Shown: piece after piece, positions 36,901 through 51,900 of the stretch
Layout: each line of letters starts with the position of its first letter
Position numbering within the stretch: position 1 is the stretch's first letter
NCBI GenBank assembly: GCA_013398615.1
Contig: VZSR01000520.1
Span: forward strand, 21,005,801 to 21,069,800
DNA: 64,000 nucleotides
Source: Brachypodius melanocephalos
Taxonomy: Eukaryota > Chordata > Aves > Passeriformes > Pycnonotidae
Direction of reading: 5' to 3'
Translations under genes and position numbers: made by a program
Notes under the pieces: model-generated
Database searches by the model: none
What the model saw: only the letters and a program-made list of their open reading frames with translations
Told to the model about the DNA's origin: nothing

Positions 36901-39900
36901 TTCAGTGTAAAAAGTGTATCCTAATATCTAACCTAACCTGCCCTCCTCCAGTTTAAGGCCATTCTGTTTTGTGCTATCACTACATGTCCTGTGAAAAGTC
37001 CTTCTCCATCATTCTCCAACCTTTAGGTTCTGCAGAGGGAGTTACTGGGTCTCCCTGGAGCCTTCGCTTCTCCAGGCTGAACAGTCTTAACTCTCAGCCT
37101 GTTGTTACAGAAGAGGTGCTTCAGCCCTACAGTAAACTCCTCTGGACGTCTTCCAACAAGTCCACAGTTTTTTTGTGTTGGAGACCCCAGAGCTGGACAC
37201 AGTACTCCAGGTGGAGTCTCACAAGAGCAGAGTAATATTTCTGCTTCTGTTTTTGAGAAGTTCTTAGAAGTACAAGGTAGAAAGCAGTGCAGCTTTTGGC
37301 ATGCTTTACCACACACATAGCAGAAGTTGTCACCACTGCATTCTTCTCTTGTTCATTTTGACTTCACACTGTTCTGTAGTGCAGCTTTTTTCACTCCTGT
37401 CCTTCAGTTTACTCACTCATAGCTAGCATATTGTTTTTTTATGGCAGGATCTGAAGATCTGTCCCCTTTCCTGCATCTCAGCTGCTTTTCCTGCTGCTTG
37501 CTGTCCCCCATCTCTGGCACTAGTTCATTTTATCTGAGGGTCAGTATTGATGGAACACAAAGCCTGAATAATTTTAATAAAATCTGAATAATTTTCTTCC
37601 TCCAAGTTAAATAATCCTGTTGGAAGGTAGGATGAACTTCAGAGCTGCCATCAGAGAGGGCAGAAGGGCACAAGGCCTCTCCCTGTTGTTAGCAGCAAGG
37701 TGTAAGTTGGGTTCAGTGACAGCCTCTAGCTAGATCACCTTACTGTGATCTGTTTCAGTTTCATGTCCTAGTATTATCAAGAAACCCTATTGCTTGTGCA
37801 CTATACTGGAATTTTGATGGCTTGCAAATGAGATACCTAGCAAAAACTATTTTGTGCATCAGCCAAGTATAAAATTTAGATACCACTCCTTAGTCCAATT
37901 CTTCTGGAACTTTGAGGAGTTCTTGTTTGGGCATTCGTCCTCTTGAATTGTGGTTTTGTTTGTAGTAGGGTGTCTCTTACTGTTAATTTACTAATTTATA
38001 TTGATGATGTCTCAGCTTTTAGATATGCTTAAATTCTACACTGGCTTTGAAATTAACGATCAGACTGGAAATGCTTTAACAGAGAATGAAATGACTACAA
38101 TTCACTATGACAGAATTACTTCTCTACAGGTAAGCAGAGGATGAAGTGCTTATGAGAGATAGATTTGGCTTTGCTGTTCTAGTCTAATTTGCATCTGGAA
38201 TAGACAGGAGGTTATTTCCCACATCAAACCCCTTCTGTTCCCTGTTGACTTACAGGAATAGCTTTAGCTTGTTGAAGACATGTAATGCTTCAGTATGGTG
38301 GATGTGACTATAACTAAATAATACGCTCTAGCGACACATCAGCATTTTGGACCTTGTGTTACCAAAATGAGCTGATTCTGTTAAGTCTGTTGAGAGGGGA
38401 AAACAGAATGCTGTAGGGCCCTTTGGTGATGCGGTAGGTGGCAGTATTTCCTCAAGATCAGTGTGCACATGTGCCTACAGTGGTCCCTTGTATAAAAGAG
38501 ACAGAGTAAATTCAGACACATTTCAGAATTTTTCCCATCAGTTTTAACTTCCTTTAATTCAGGGAAGCAGGGTTGAGTTAAACTTGTTCCTTGCTTTTCT
38601 TAGTTGCCTGCAAAGGTATGTATCTGCTCTCTTATGTTTTATTTTAATGACAACAAATGCTGATAGAAGAGTGTATAAGAAAGATACAGTGTCAGAAGTC
38701 GAGGAGTAACAAATAGATGGTGTTAAGAAAAATGGAGATTTAATTTGGCTTATATTTCTGTCCTGGTAGGGTCCATAGAGTGGTTCATGTTATGAACCAG
38801 AAGAAGCTATGCTTTTTTCCTAAGCATTGAAACTGTTTTTAAATCATTTCATTAATATGCTTACATCCAGTTTTCATGCATGGATCTTTTGCAGAGAGCA
38901 GCATTTGCACATTTCCCAGAGTTATATGACTTTGCACTCTCAAATGTAGCTGCAGTAGATACTCGTGATGCACTGGTGAAGTTGTTTGGACCTCTTAGGT
39001 AAGTTATCAAATTGAAATTGAAATTCTTGGTTCTCAGTATGATTAAATTTAACAAAATTCCAGGGTTTTTTTTTCCTTCTGACTTCTCATGTATGTAACC
39101 AGTAGTTAACTTCTAACTTGTTTAGTTTATTTTTTTAAACTCTGTTCTGTAGAAGAACTACAACAGAAATCATGAAAGCATGCCACTGTATTAACTATAC
39201 TATACTGTACTATATTTTGTCTATACTACTGCACTATATTGTAAATGCTATGAGTAAAAGGTTAGCAGTATGTATTTTGACAAAGGCAGTGTCTGCTTTG
39301 TCATTTAGTTCCATGTCAGGTCTTGAAACAGTAAAACATATCCACCCCTTGCCGTGTTTTTTGTAGGTGAGAGGTTCAGCTTACACCTTATACACAAACT
39401 TCACTTAAAAGCCTGACCCGTAATGTTTGTCTCTGGTTGGGTCAGACAGTAGGAATTTTCTTTAAGGAAAAAGCTGCTGCCGTCAGCGCTGTCTCTTTGG
39501 TTTCAGTGTGACAGAGGCTTCTTTTTTCCCTTTCCCTGTGCAGCTCCAACGTTCTCCACCAGGTGGCGTCGTACCTGTGTCTGCTGCCGCCGCTGGCCGA
39601 GGGGGAGGACACGAGCTACGAGAAGGAGTTTCTGCTGGAATTGCTGGTACAAACGTGCTTAGTGCTGCCTGCCCTTTTTCTGTTGAAAACCCAAGGCATA
39701 GCTACATACGGCAACTACACCGCAGTAAAGCAGTCATTTAGAATGTTTTGTGAACCACCCAAGAGCCATGGCAGTATTACAGCAGTAGTTGGCATGTTAA
39801 GATGGGGTTTAAAATGACATAAATTATTTGAAAATGCCTATTCATAAATATAGTTTCCATGAGAAACTAATGTATTTTTTTTACGTCAAGAAAGAGAGTC

Positions 39901-42900
39901 TTGGAAATGATATTGAGTTATTCTGATAAGGTTTTTGTCCTATTTAGAAACAAAAAAATCTGCTAAAGTAGATCTAAATATTCAGTACCTATTTGGGCCT
40001 CAAACCAATTTGAAATATTGTTTGATGCACATCATGGTTGTTTGGATATTCGAGGTCTACCAGTATTACTGTAGGCTTCTAATCTGATAACAGTATTGTA
40101 ATTTTTAAAATATCTTTTATAAGTTTGTTTTGTGGTTGTTGATTTCTTAAAAAACTGTTCACGTAGTTTTCAGAGGGTAGTGATATGATGCCTAGGGATG
40201 CCATGGAGAGATGTTTGTTCAGATAACATATAATAGTATTGGGTAGATTTTTTTTTGTCTCAAAGAGAAAATAAAGACTAACTTGTACTGAATGAGCTGT
40301 GTTAGTTAGGTACTGACCATATTTTTAATGGAAAGTAAGATGAGTTTTATTTGAAGTTGATTCTCTGCTGAGCCTTGACTATTTTCATTTCTGTTGTGCC
40401 ATTTTTGGTCTGCTGAATAGCCAAATGATTGTTTGGTTCTAGTCATATGACCAACAGTTGGACTATGTGTTTGTTCATCTTCTGATGTCACTGTGTGCAT
40501 TTAGTTATATTAAAATGTTTGGTTAGAAAAATATTGATGGAGAAAATGCGAGTGACCACCTTATGAATTACCGGCTATGTTTCAAAAGTTATCTTTATTA
40601 TTCCTTTTTGACTTAGGTTTTAAATGCTTCCACTCTTTAGGTTTCCCGTCATGAGCGACGAATATCTCAAATTCAGCAACTCAACCAGATGCCTCTCTAT
40701 CCCACAGAGAAGATTATTTGGGATGAAAATATTGTACCAACTGAATATTACTCTGGAGAAGGTAGGATTAGTAGTTCAGTAAATGCTGAACAGAGCAGTA
40801 AGTGCTGCAATAGCAAAAGGAGTTCTGATGTATTATGTTTATTCCATCTGAGAAACTTACACACGGTACTCTGACATCTTTCAGTATCATGGAGTAAAAC
40901 TGGGGAGGGAGGTTCAGTTATGAATCAGGAACTCTTGAGATTAAATTGTTAGCGAATATATAGTGGATTTAAAGAAAAATCTATTTTTACGCAAAGGTGT
41001 TTATTTGCTTCTGGATAACAGATGTGCTGTACTACCAGCTGAGGCACGGGTAGGGTGAAAAAGGTTGGAAACAGCAACAGAAAAGCTGCTCTCTGTGCTT
41101 TACGTTGAAGTGTGTTCAAGAAAGCCTTTCTGAAAAAGGGAGAAAGGTGGTAATGGAAGGAAATTAGCACTACTTCTATTTCAAGGTAAAAGTACATGTA
41201 GTCACTGAAAGGTGACTACTTTGAGAACCTAATGTGCTCATGATCAAGGAAGCAAACTGCTGGTATTGCAAACAGGAATCATGTAATTTTAAGGTTTGCA
41301 ATAGACAGCACATGTATTTTTGTTCAGCTGCTTTTAAAAAACGTTGTTTTAATGTAGATCATGAGAAATTTTATTAGAAGTGTGAAAAATTTAATTTGGA
41401 ATGTGGCAGTTTCAAATAACAATGTATGTCTTCAAAGACTGGAGTTTGTTTCAAATTTTAGCCGACAGTATTCCATACCCTTCTCCATGTAGTTCTGATT
41501 TAAAGGTTTTTTTTTTGCGTAGGTATAAGCTGTAAGTTCAGCTGCTTAGCATAGATTAGTCTTTTTGGATAAATTCTCTGTGAAACATGTATTAAGGAGA
41601 AGAAAGACATAACCCCTGTTAGATGGGCAGGGTTATAGGCAACAAAGGATCTTTTTCTCAACAAGATAGGATACTAATGTTATCTAGAAATCTGCCCCAA
41701 AAGAGGAAAAAAAAATTTCTTTAGTATGATTCAGTTTGTTAAAAGCTGATTCAGATTCTTCTGCTGATGACGTTTAAAGAAAAGACAACAAAAAAGAGAC
41801 TGCCCCTTTCCCTCAAAAAAACCTCCAACCGAAACAAAGGAACAAACCCCTGAACCAGGGAGATTGTTGTAATTTCTAGGAAATTATTAAATAAACCAAG
41901 TCTTCTTTTTAATTTTCTTTTTGTTTCAGTGACCAGCACATAGGTTGCTCTAATGCTCTGAAACATTCAGGTTCTTAGATGCAGGTCAAGGCAGCATTGC
42001 TGTCATTCATCCTGTGTTGGGAGGTTGACTTCTGTGTGCTATGTGGATATGTTTGATTAGCCAAATATATTAATGGCAATATGGGTTACAGTGCGGGGGG
42101 CAGGAGGAGAAAGCAGGTCATCATTGTGACTTTTTAATAAAGTATTATAAAGTTAAAGTGTTTTATCACCATCAGGCTTTCCACAAAAGAAATTACTGTG
42201 TTCTGCTGCCTTTCTTCGCTGCTGCTGTATCTCAGTGCATGTGAAAGTCAATATGTAGTACCTATACCAGAGAAAGGTTTCAACAGTTATATTGCAACTT
42301 TCAAAAGCAAGGTCTTAAACAGAATAGGAGTCTAGTAGTGTTAGATGAGTAAATCACAGGAATTTTAATTGTAACAATGGAAGACACTTTAGGACCTGTC
42401 TAGGAGTTCTAATACTCCTTGTGTAGTAGGATCTAATCTTCCTATGTTTTTCATTCTCATTTAAAAAACAAACCAGTAACAGAAACTTTAGAGATGTGTG
42501 TTAAAATTTGATTTCTTGAACTAAAGCTTTTTCTGCATTAATGGTTTTACGGCATCTAATAAACATAAAGCATGGGAATAGGGGAATTGTTGGGTGTTGC
42601 ATGGTTTTTATTAGTTTATGAGCCCTTTTCATCATTATTTAATGCTAACTTAATTGTTGCATTTCCAAAGACCATTACTTTGCTGTGCATTTGATTTTCC
42701 TAAATTCAGTTTTGTTACAGTCTGAATACATTGATGGATTTAATATTTATGTAGTTCTATGTATTACTGCTAGAAGGATGAAAATTCCTTCAATCCTGTG
42801 CAGGTTCTTTTAGAGAGATCCTAAAAAATGAATGCTTTTTAGAGTTATTGACAAAAGGGGTAGTTTTTAGAATCTCCAAGAATAACAGCTATTGCAGTTG

Positions 42901-45900
42901 TACATTAAAGTGTCTATGTATGTATGTGTTCATAGAAACAGTGTATTAATTCATCTTTTTTTGTTTATCCCTCAAATACCTCTGCCCTTAAACCCTTAGG
43001 CTGTCTTGCGCTCCCCAAGTTGAATCTACAGTTTCTGACTCTCCATGACTACCTGTTGAGGAACTTCAATCTTTTCCGCTTGGAGTCTACCTATGAGATC
43101 AGACAGGACATTGAAGATAGTGTCAGTAGGATGAAACCATGGTAATATTTACTAACTGGTGCAAACCAGTCAGTTCACTTCTAATCAAAGTGTATTTAAG
43201 GATCAAAAACTGATTCTCTGTGTGTACTAACTACATAGTAACAAGTGCATGTAAAGTTATTACATAGATGGTTTATACTTACCTGTTCCATAAGCTGTTG
43301 GCATCCCAAGGGTTGATATTTTAGGGGTTTGTGGATATGTTAGTGTGTTAAAGGCAGATGCTAACAAAAGAGCCTTTGTTATGTTAAGGTGGATGAGTTA
43401 ATTTTCCGTGAGTACTAAGCCTTGGCTGAGGTTACAAAATATGCAAATGTCATTAACTCCTCTGTTTGTGGGAGCTGTTACTGAGTATTCTTGAATTTGC
43501 CCTCTTCCACATTTTAATCCTCTTTTGATTTAAAGGGTTTATTTGGTGTGATATCTTTTATACTCAGTAGCTGCTTTTTCTTACCTTTCCTTTGTCTTCT
43601 GACTCTGAGGGTTTTTTTTTTAATAACGCTAGCAAAAGTTGCCTTTGTTTTTTGAAATGTAAGTCAGTTCATGTTATGCTTTGATTCTAATTCAGTAGCA
43701 CGTAAAGTTAAGAATTCTATTTTTTACCTTAAAATTTATTGTGTGATATGTTTTTTCATAGTTTAAAAAATAATTTAATCTGTTATCAGCTAATGACTAA
43801 CAAAACTGCGGGGTTTATTCCTTAGGTTATCAGAATATGGAGGTGTGGTCTTCGGTGGATGGGCTAGGATGGCACAACCCATTGTGTCTTTCACAGTGGT
43901 GGAGGTGGCCAAGCCCAACATTGGTGAAAACTGGCCCATGCGAGTAAGAGCAGATGTTACAATTAATTTGAATGTCCGAGATAACATCAAAGATGAATGG
44001 GAAGGTACTTAACATGCTTTGAAATAAAGTGCTCAAAATAGGTGCTCATCAAAATTCGTGTTTCATAACAAGATAATCTTATGTATAAGAAGACAAAGTT
44101 TTAATCCATGGTACAGATTTGTCAATACACTGTTTAAAGTTGGTTACTCAAATTCCAAGTTTAAGAAGTTTGTATTTTCATAAAGTTAAATTTGAAATAA
44201 TTAAAGTACTTAGACATTCATTAGGAATAGAATGTATATTACTTCAGACTGATGTCATTCAATGACCAATTGTAAAATGCTATCGTTTACAGGGGCTGTG
44301 GAAAGTTAACTCAGCCTTTTAAATAGTGTGTATGCTATAAATGTCATATTGAAAAGTATGGGGAATGTGATATCTGTCTCATACATAAGTGGAGAGGACA
44401 GATTTTTATTTAATTCAAACCAGTGTATTTCGGTAGTTTTCAGCATGTCTGAATGTTACAAAGTGCTGACTGTACCAAATACTGTTTCTTATAAGTATCC
44501 ACAGGGGACACTTCTTTTGCTTGGGGATTTGAACTTTAGTTGACCGTGTTGGCAAGTGATGTAGAAGCATGCACTTGTATTATCAGTAAAAGTCACTCCT
44601 TTCTCTTCTGTTAGAGAAACCAAATAAATGTGCTGGAGCTGTGTAGTGTGATTACAGGTCACATAGCATAAATGCTAAAGCTGGACTGTGTAGTAAATGA
44701 GCAGATACCTGTTTGGGATTGTAGATTTCTGTTAAAGTAGAAAATCTAGGAGGAGATACCCTAGATACCCTATACTGAGGGTATCTATGTAGTTAGTGGT
44801 GCACCTAGCTTTGTAAATACTAAAATAGTATTTTAGTATTTATAAAATACTCTATGATATAAAAAAAATCATGCTTTAACTAAATCAAAACTGAGATGAG
44901 AATTCATGAATCATTGACTGATGTAATGGGATCTTGATGAAACTGCCTTCTGTTGAATAATACCTGGTGCTTAATGAGGAATTATTTGTCTCATGAAAAA
45001 TACAGCATGTTTTCTTAACTTTGAAGGTGTCTTAGATCTCTGAGACACTGGAAGTATACTGGAGAGAAGGTTTAGTGTTCAGAATTATGTTAGTAAATTG
45101 GAAAAGCAGCATTTTAAAAGTAGGATGTAACTCAACAGGGATGATTATTATGCAAGAACAAGTCACTGTACAAATGCATGTTGGGGAATAACTTAGCAGG
45201 GAATACCTCTGCAGAAGGGAAAGATTGGAGGTCATCATTGCTCACAAGTGAATGTGATTCCTCAGCATCATGTAAGTGCTGAGGGAAAAAAAAGAAAAAA
45301 ACTTAAGTTATATTGAAATTTGTAAACTGGAATGTAACAGTAAACAAGTAACTTGGTTAAGTGAACTTTTACTCTATTAAATAGGTAACTAAAGCAACTT
45401 GGTTTAGGATTTTGTGCCCAGTTCTAGGCATTGCACTTAAATTGTTATTAAAAAAAAAAGGGATTGGAGGTTTCTCCAGAGGGAAGCAATGAGAATAAGG
45501 GATTAATATCACACTTCTTTAGAAATTATGGAAAGTAACTAGATTGTGTAACTGGAGTAAGATTATTGGGAGAAGAATAATCTTGAAATAATGTTTGTTC
45601 TTATGAAAAAAGCATTCAACTTTTACTTTTTATATCTATTATATCACAGTGGCATATGATTTTGTATTCTCTAAGTTAAAGGCATATTTTGAAGCAAACA
45701 AAATATACTCTATACAGGTTGGATTTTAAAAGAAATTTTAGTGAATTCTTTTATATGTATGTTAAGGAATTGGTAAGGAAAATGCCATTCAAATAAAACC
45801 ACTGACTGTTCCTTTTGGGCGCCAGGTCTGCGTAAGCACGACGTCTGCTTCTTGGTTACGGTGCGTCCCATGCAACCCTATGGCACAAAGTTTGACAGGA

Positions 45901-48900
45901 GACAGCCTTTTGTTGAGCAGACTGGCCTGGTGTATGTTAGAGGCTGTGAAATTCAGGGCATGCTGGACGAGAAAGGGCGTGTTATTGAAGAAGGTATGGT
46001 ATACCAAAACTTGTTCAAAAGATTGATTTTTTTTTCTCTATTTTTTATTTTTAACAGCCTAATTGATAATTTTCCTCTTTTTTAAAGAATGCTCATTGAA
46101 TTAGTTGCATATGTGGGAAAAAACCCCAATTCTATAAGTAGCCTGAGAAAGGTTAACTAGTTTCCTCTAGTAAAATCTGATGTAGCTGTATTAATTAAAT
46201 AAATCCAGTATGTTTGGTTAAGGAGTAAAATAGACTCTATTCAAAAACTACTAGAATAATGCAATGAAAATATTTCTATTGCTATGCAGAAATTAGTTTA
46301 AATCATGTAAATTTGTCTAAATTTCATTTGAGGAACAATTATGGATCACTTATTTGAACGATACTTTGCTGTTAGCACTTGAGTCAAATTCTAATCTTGC
46401 TGTTTCATTATGGGCAGGACCTGAACCAAAACCAAGACTTAAAGGTGATTGCAGAACATACAGAGTATTTCTGGACCCAAACCAGTATCAGCAGGACATG
46501 ACCAATACAATCCAAAATGGAGCAGAAGATGTCTATGAGACATTTAATATAATAATGAGAAGAAAACCTAAAGAAAACAATTTCAAGGTAAGATGCTTGA
46601 TCCTTAGCTTCCTTAGATCTTAAGTAAGAATATGTCTGAATATGCTGTCAGTACTGAGACTTTTCAATTTAGATGCATTTGGTTGGGCTTTTTAGTTGGC
46701 AAAGTTTAGGTTTTCCCTGCAGGAAGCTAGAGTATGTCAGTTGGTGATATCTTTCTCCTGCAGATAACTCTTATATAACTTTTTATAGGCAGGTAAGAGG
46801 AAACCTTAAACTGTATGAAAATCTATGTGTTTTTCCCCTGCTGTGAGTGTTCTCAAATGAAACCTTTATAGATGATTATGATCATCTTTACTAGCTCTTA
46901 GTTTAAGAATTCTGTGCTTTGATACTGTTGTTTGTTGCATATGTACACTATCTATACATTGACTCATTCTAACCAAATAATGTCAGTTAAAGAGTTACAT
47001 TCCATCATCTTAAAACAGATTTGATTGATCTTCAGTATGATTTTTACTTGGTAAAAAGTCAGTCTCTTCAATCCTGTTTTTTCTGTTTTTTCTTATTTAC
47101 AGGCTCTTCTGGAGACTATTAGGAATTTGATGAACACAGATTGTGTGGTTCCTGACTGGCTGCATGACATCATTCTTGGATATGGAGACCCAAGTAGTGC
47201 ACACTATTCAAAAATGCCAAATCAGATTGCAACTCTGGATTTTAATGACACTTTCCTGTCCATTGATCACTTAAAAGCTAGCTTTCCTGGGTACAATGTT
47301 AAAGTCACTGTTGACAATCCAGATCTTCATGTACCCCCCTTCAGGTGATCTCAATATTTCAAGTACTTCTGGTCTGGTATTCTTGCTGAAATGTGTTTTC
47401 AGGTGGAGTTCTGTTCAGGGGTTGGAGGGAGATGCTCTTTCTTTTAAGATGGAGATGTGTTAAGATTTAGACAGTTATGTGGTAGAGTTAACTGTACAGC
47501 AGTTAGACCCAGGACCACCTTCTGTTCTATTCTTTACAAGAATGCATCGGAGCATTGCTTGTAGATCAGCCTACAAAATAGACGGAAAAAAAAAAAGTAT
47601 GAGATAGAGTCAAGACACATAATGCTCTCTTCTGCATTATGGTATCTAGCCTGCTCAAGATCAGCCTAGAGAATTTTAATTAAAAGTGTCCTTACGTGTC
47701 TCATTACAACAAGCTAAGAACAGCAATTTCAACATCAATTAAAATTTGAGCTTTTGGAAACACCATTCAATCAACACAAAGAATTAAGTCTGAAATCCCA
47801 TGTTGCTTATTTTTAGAAATGATTTCTGGAATGGGATGCCTGCCTTCCTGGCAGCTAAATGAGATTTACTCATTTTGTTTCAGTGGTGCTATTGTCCAGC
47901 ATTTTCAGACTTGTCAATTCTGTCCCTCCTGGTGCACTTCTTGAACTTTGACAACTGAGATTCACAGTGCATAGTATTGGAGAACAGTTCTTTCAGCTGA
48001 AGAAACTACATCTTTTCCTTGTGAAGGAATAAATTTGTGGAGGGAAAAGATGCCTTTCCCCTGCACCAGTCAGCTTTCACAGTGGCTAAATTGAATCTCG
48101 AAAAGCAGGGTGGTAATCTCCTAAGCTTTTTTTGGAAACATTGTATGGAGAATTTGTATGGAGAAGGCACTAACACTATATAATGATATAAAAGTAGTCA
48201 GAAGGTATCAGGAAACGATCTCACACACGATTTTCTCAATGACCTATTGTTCAGTTTCAGTTTCTGTATTAAGAGAGATACTGCTCTTTGTGAAGAGCTA
48301 TTGCTCTTCCTACTGCTACATTTGTCCTGTAAGAGATTATTACTGTTAGAGGTATCTGCATTTTTGTCTTGAGATATTTGGATAGGCATTGGGATTCCTT
48401 CACCTGTGATTTGTTTCTGAATTAGAGAAACTTGCTAATATATACAGAAGGGTATAAAAAATTTGAAATGAGAGTATAAAAACTTCATGTGTTGGGATAG
48501 TTTAGAACACTGAGACAGCTTATGTTCTATGAACATGACTATAATTATAACTTTTCTCCTGTCTGTTCCACTTCCACTTACGATCTTCTTGTCTTCAGTG
48601 TTTTTCCAGCTGGCCCTCAGCACTACTGGCTTTTCCAGTTATGAGAAGAGTGCTTTTAACATACTTTTTGTTTAATCAGCTTCATGAATTTATTTGTCAT
48701 TTCTTTTCTTTACTCTCCTTAAAACTTTGTCATTTGCAGCACTTGTTTCCCTGTTGTATGAAAGTTTGTCTTAATGGTGAGAAAAAATCTTTCTGGATCA
48801 CCTTCTGAGACAGTCTGTGTTGTAGTGAACATGTTAAACTGTAACCTTAAATTATGTGTTACAGGATAACTTTCCCAATGAAGGGAGGTAAAGGAACGAA

Positions 48901-51900
48901 AAGAAAAGAGGATGGAAATGAAGAAAACCCTGAAGAAGCTAAAACACTGATTGTAGAGCCTCATGTTATTCCAAACAGGGGACCATATCCATATAATCAA
49001 CCAAAACGGTAAAAAATGGATGGGAACTTATTTTCAAGGGGTAACACATGCATAGCAGTTCATTTGCAGAAATGAGACAGGTTTGTTTTATATTTAAATC
49101 AGAATATTCTATTCTCCCCATCTTTTAAAAAGGTCCCTTGAAGAACAGTGAGAAATACTGTCTTCTAGTGGTTTTTCGTCTCAGGAATTTGAATATTAGG
49201 AAAGTAATACCTAAGTAATTTTACAACATCCTCTCCAAATAATAACTAAAGACAAACAGACTTTTAGATGGAATGAATTTGATGTCAAATGGACAACATG
49301 ATTTACTGTCTTGCTTAGAAATTACAAGACTGTTGCAGCTATAGAAAAGGTAATTGTTCTGCTGATTTAATTTGTGCGAAAGTTTGCAAGTGTGTAGTTC
49401 AGGAAAGATATAAACAGTTAATTGAAATAAAGCCTATTAAAACAATTAAAACTATTGCTTTTATCAAAACTGTTGGCCAAATCTATCAGTTATCTGATCT
49501 AGTTTTGCTTTGTTACAGCAATACTATTCAATTTACCCATACTCAGATTGAAGCCATCCGTGCAGGAATGCAGCCTGGACTAACTATGGTAAGAATGTTT
49601 TTAAGGATTCTGTACTCTTATTTATTTAATTCTGGCCTTAGGCACATTCAGTGAAATACTAGTAATGCCCATTTCTGTAGCCTTGCTGAGGTAATTTCTG
49701 TTAGTAGTTTAAAGATACGAAAAATTAACATTTGGAGGTTCAACATCCTCCAATACTCACAAAATCACATGGCAACACATATCTCTGTATCCTGTGTTTC
49801 AGTGTCTGAAGGCTTTCCACAGCAACTGAATTTCCTTTTGCAGTGGTTGGAGAGTCTTTAAATAAAGCAGGATTGTTTTCATACAAAATTACAATTGGTA
49901 ATTTTATGTGTAGATGCTTATGAAAACTGCTATTCTGTGCTTTTTACTCCTGAATAAATTATTTTGAGATGCTTCATAATACTTGAATACCTTTAAAATG
50001 TCTAAGGTACCAATTTTGGAGTGTTTGTGGAATTGAGCCTATGAAAACATTAACTATTATTATGTATCATCAGTTGTAGATTTCTGAGTAAAGAGAAGGA
50101 ATGAACTCTTTTTTAAATTATTTTTCCGGTCCTTTATGTGTGTTTCACCTTATTCTTGTTCAGTAGTGTGTCTTAATTCCCTTTCCACAGTTTCCCCTCT
50201 GTTTAGCCTGTTCTGAGGCTAAGCTACTTTTTTTCTCTGAGGATGTTGGCTTTCATATTAGTACTTCCTGTGCCGGATTACCATATTCCTTTTAGTTAGG
50301 AATCTGCCAAAATAGTCTGAAGGAGTCTTTTATAATACGATGTACTTAGTCTGAAAATTCACCAAAGCAATGTGTAATGTCAGTGTTTTGTGAGATTGTT
50401 CTGGGTTTTGTCTTCCCCAGCTGACTCTGTTTTTTTTTTTTTTATTGTGAAGTATTCTGATAAATTGTTCAATGATTTTTGTTTGGCTTTATTTTTGTGT
50501 GTGTGCATTTGATTTTAGGTAGTGGGTCCACCTGGCACTGGAAAAACAGATGTAGCAGTCCAGATAATATCCAATCTTTATCATAATTTCCCAGAACAAC
50601 GAACTCTAATAGTTACCCACTCTAATCAGGTAAAGTGTCAATAATCTATGGAATTTTCCTGTAATTACAATGTAGAAGAACAATAGGTACTGAGATCAGT
50701 AGTTCAGGAATCACATTTGTCTCCTAACAGTGAAAGCTTGAGTCGGCTTATGTGAAGTTTCTTTGCCAGTTTCATAATGTGAAATTAAATTTTTGAATTT
50801 CAGGTGTGTAGTTCTAAACTATTAATCTGAAGTTTTCAATGTATTTGATTGGTTAGAGGTCAAAAATAAGAAAATATTTTGAAAGAGTCTCTGCTTGGTT
50901 CTTACAGTTGCACATGCATTGCATGCACATCAGATTTTTGCTAATTAGCTTTCTCAGACACTGCTTGCTCTGTGCTTTATGCTCCTAAGGGAAGGCTTCT
51001 TCCGCTGAATATTTGCTTCCCATTCATAAGAGATGGAGTCTTACTGCTAATTCTCAGGCATATATGAAATATAATAATAATAAGAAGAATAAGAATAAGA
51101 ATGTTAAGTTTTTAAGAGTCTTAATTTCCCCACTTTATTCTGCACTGGTGCAGCCTCACCTTGAGTTCTGTGTGCAGTTTTGGGCACCACAATATACAAG
51201 AAACATAAAGCTATTAGAGGGTGTTGAAAGGAGGACAACAGAGATGCTGCAGGACCTTGAGGGGCAGCTGTATGAGGAGCCGATGAGATCACTTGGTCTG
51301 TTCAGCCTGGAGGAGACTGAGGGGAGACCTCGTGGTCTTCAACTGAGAGGAAGTGGAGGGGCAGGCACTGATCTCTTCTCTGTGGTGTACAGTGACAGGA
51401 TCTGAGAGAATGGCCTGAAGCTGTGTCAAGGGAGGTTTAGGTTGGGTATTAGGAAAAGATTCTTCCCCCAGAGGGTGGTTGGGCACTGGAACAGGCTCCC
51501 CAGGGCAGTGGTCACAGCACCAGCCTGACAGAGCTCAAGAAGCATTTGGACAATGCTCTCAGGCACAGGGTGTGACTCTTGGGGTGTGCTGTGCAATGAG
51601 AAGAGTTGGACTTGATGATCCTTATGGGTCCCTTCCAACTCAGCATATTCTGTGATACTATTAAATCTGCACCTGATTTGGAATGATTTGTTTGGAAACC
51701 AGGGTCAGCTGTTTCTTTGTCTTCCTGATTAGCCTGTCCTGTCTCAGTTATGAGTTACTTTAACTAAACATACCATTGGAAAACATTTCATAATTTTTCA
51801 TCAAAGCAGGATCAAAGAATGGTTGAGGGAGTATGATTTGGTGAGGAGTTACAGCCTCAAATAATACAGGCCAGTCTGCAATAAGTTGCAGGAAAGTGAC

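Noticed and set aside
45852..46085. Open frame continuing past AQR exon 18 as an alternative C-terminus
   Set aside because: The donor at 45994 is canonical and exon 19 continues the conserved protein; the extra residues are intron read-through. The same applies to similar run-ons at other exons.
51013..51405. 130-residue open frame at 51.0 kb as a gene
   Set aside because: It begins in a simple AT-rich repeat and then reads through a 5'-truncated CR1; the ORF2 tail is interrupted by stops and frameshifts.
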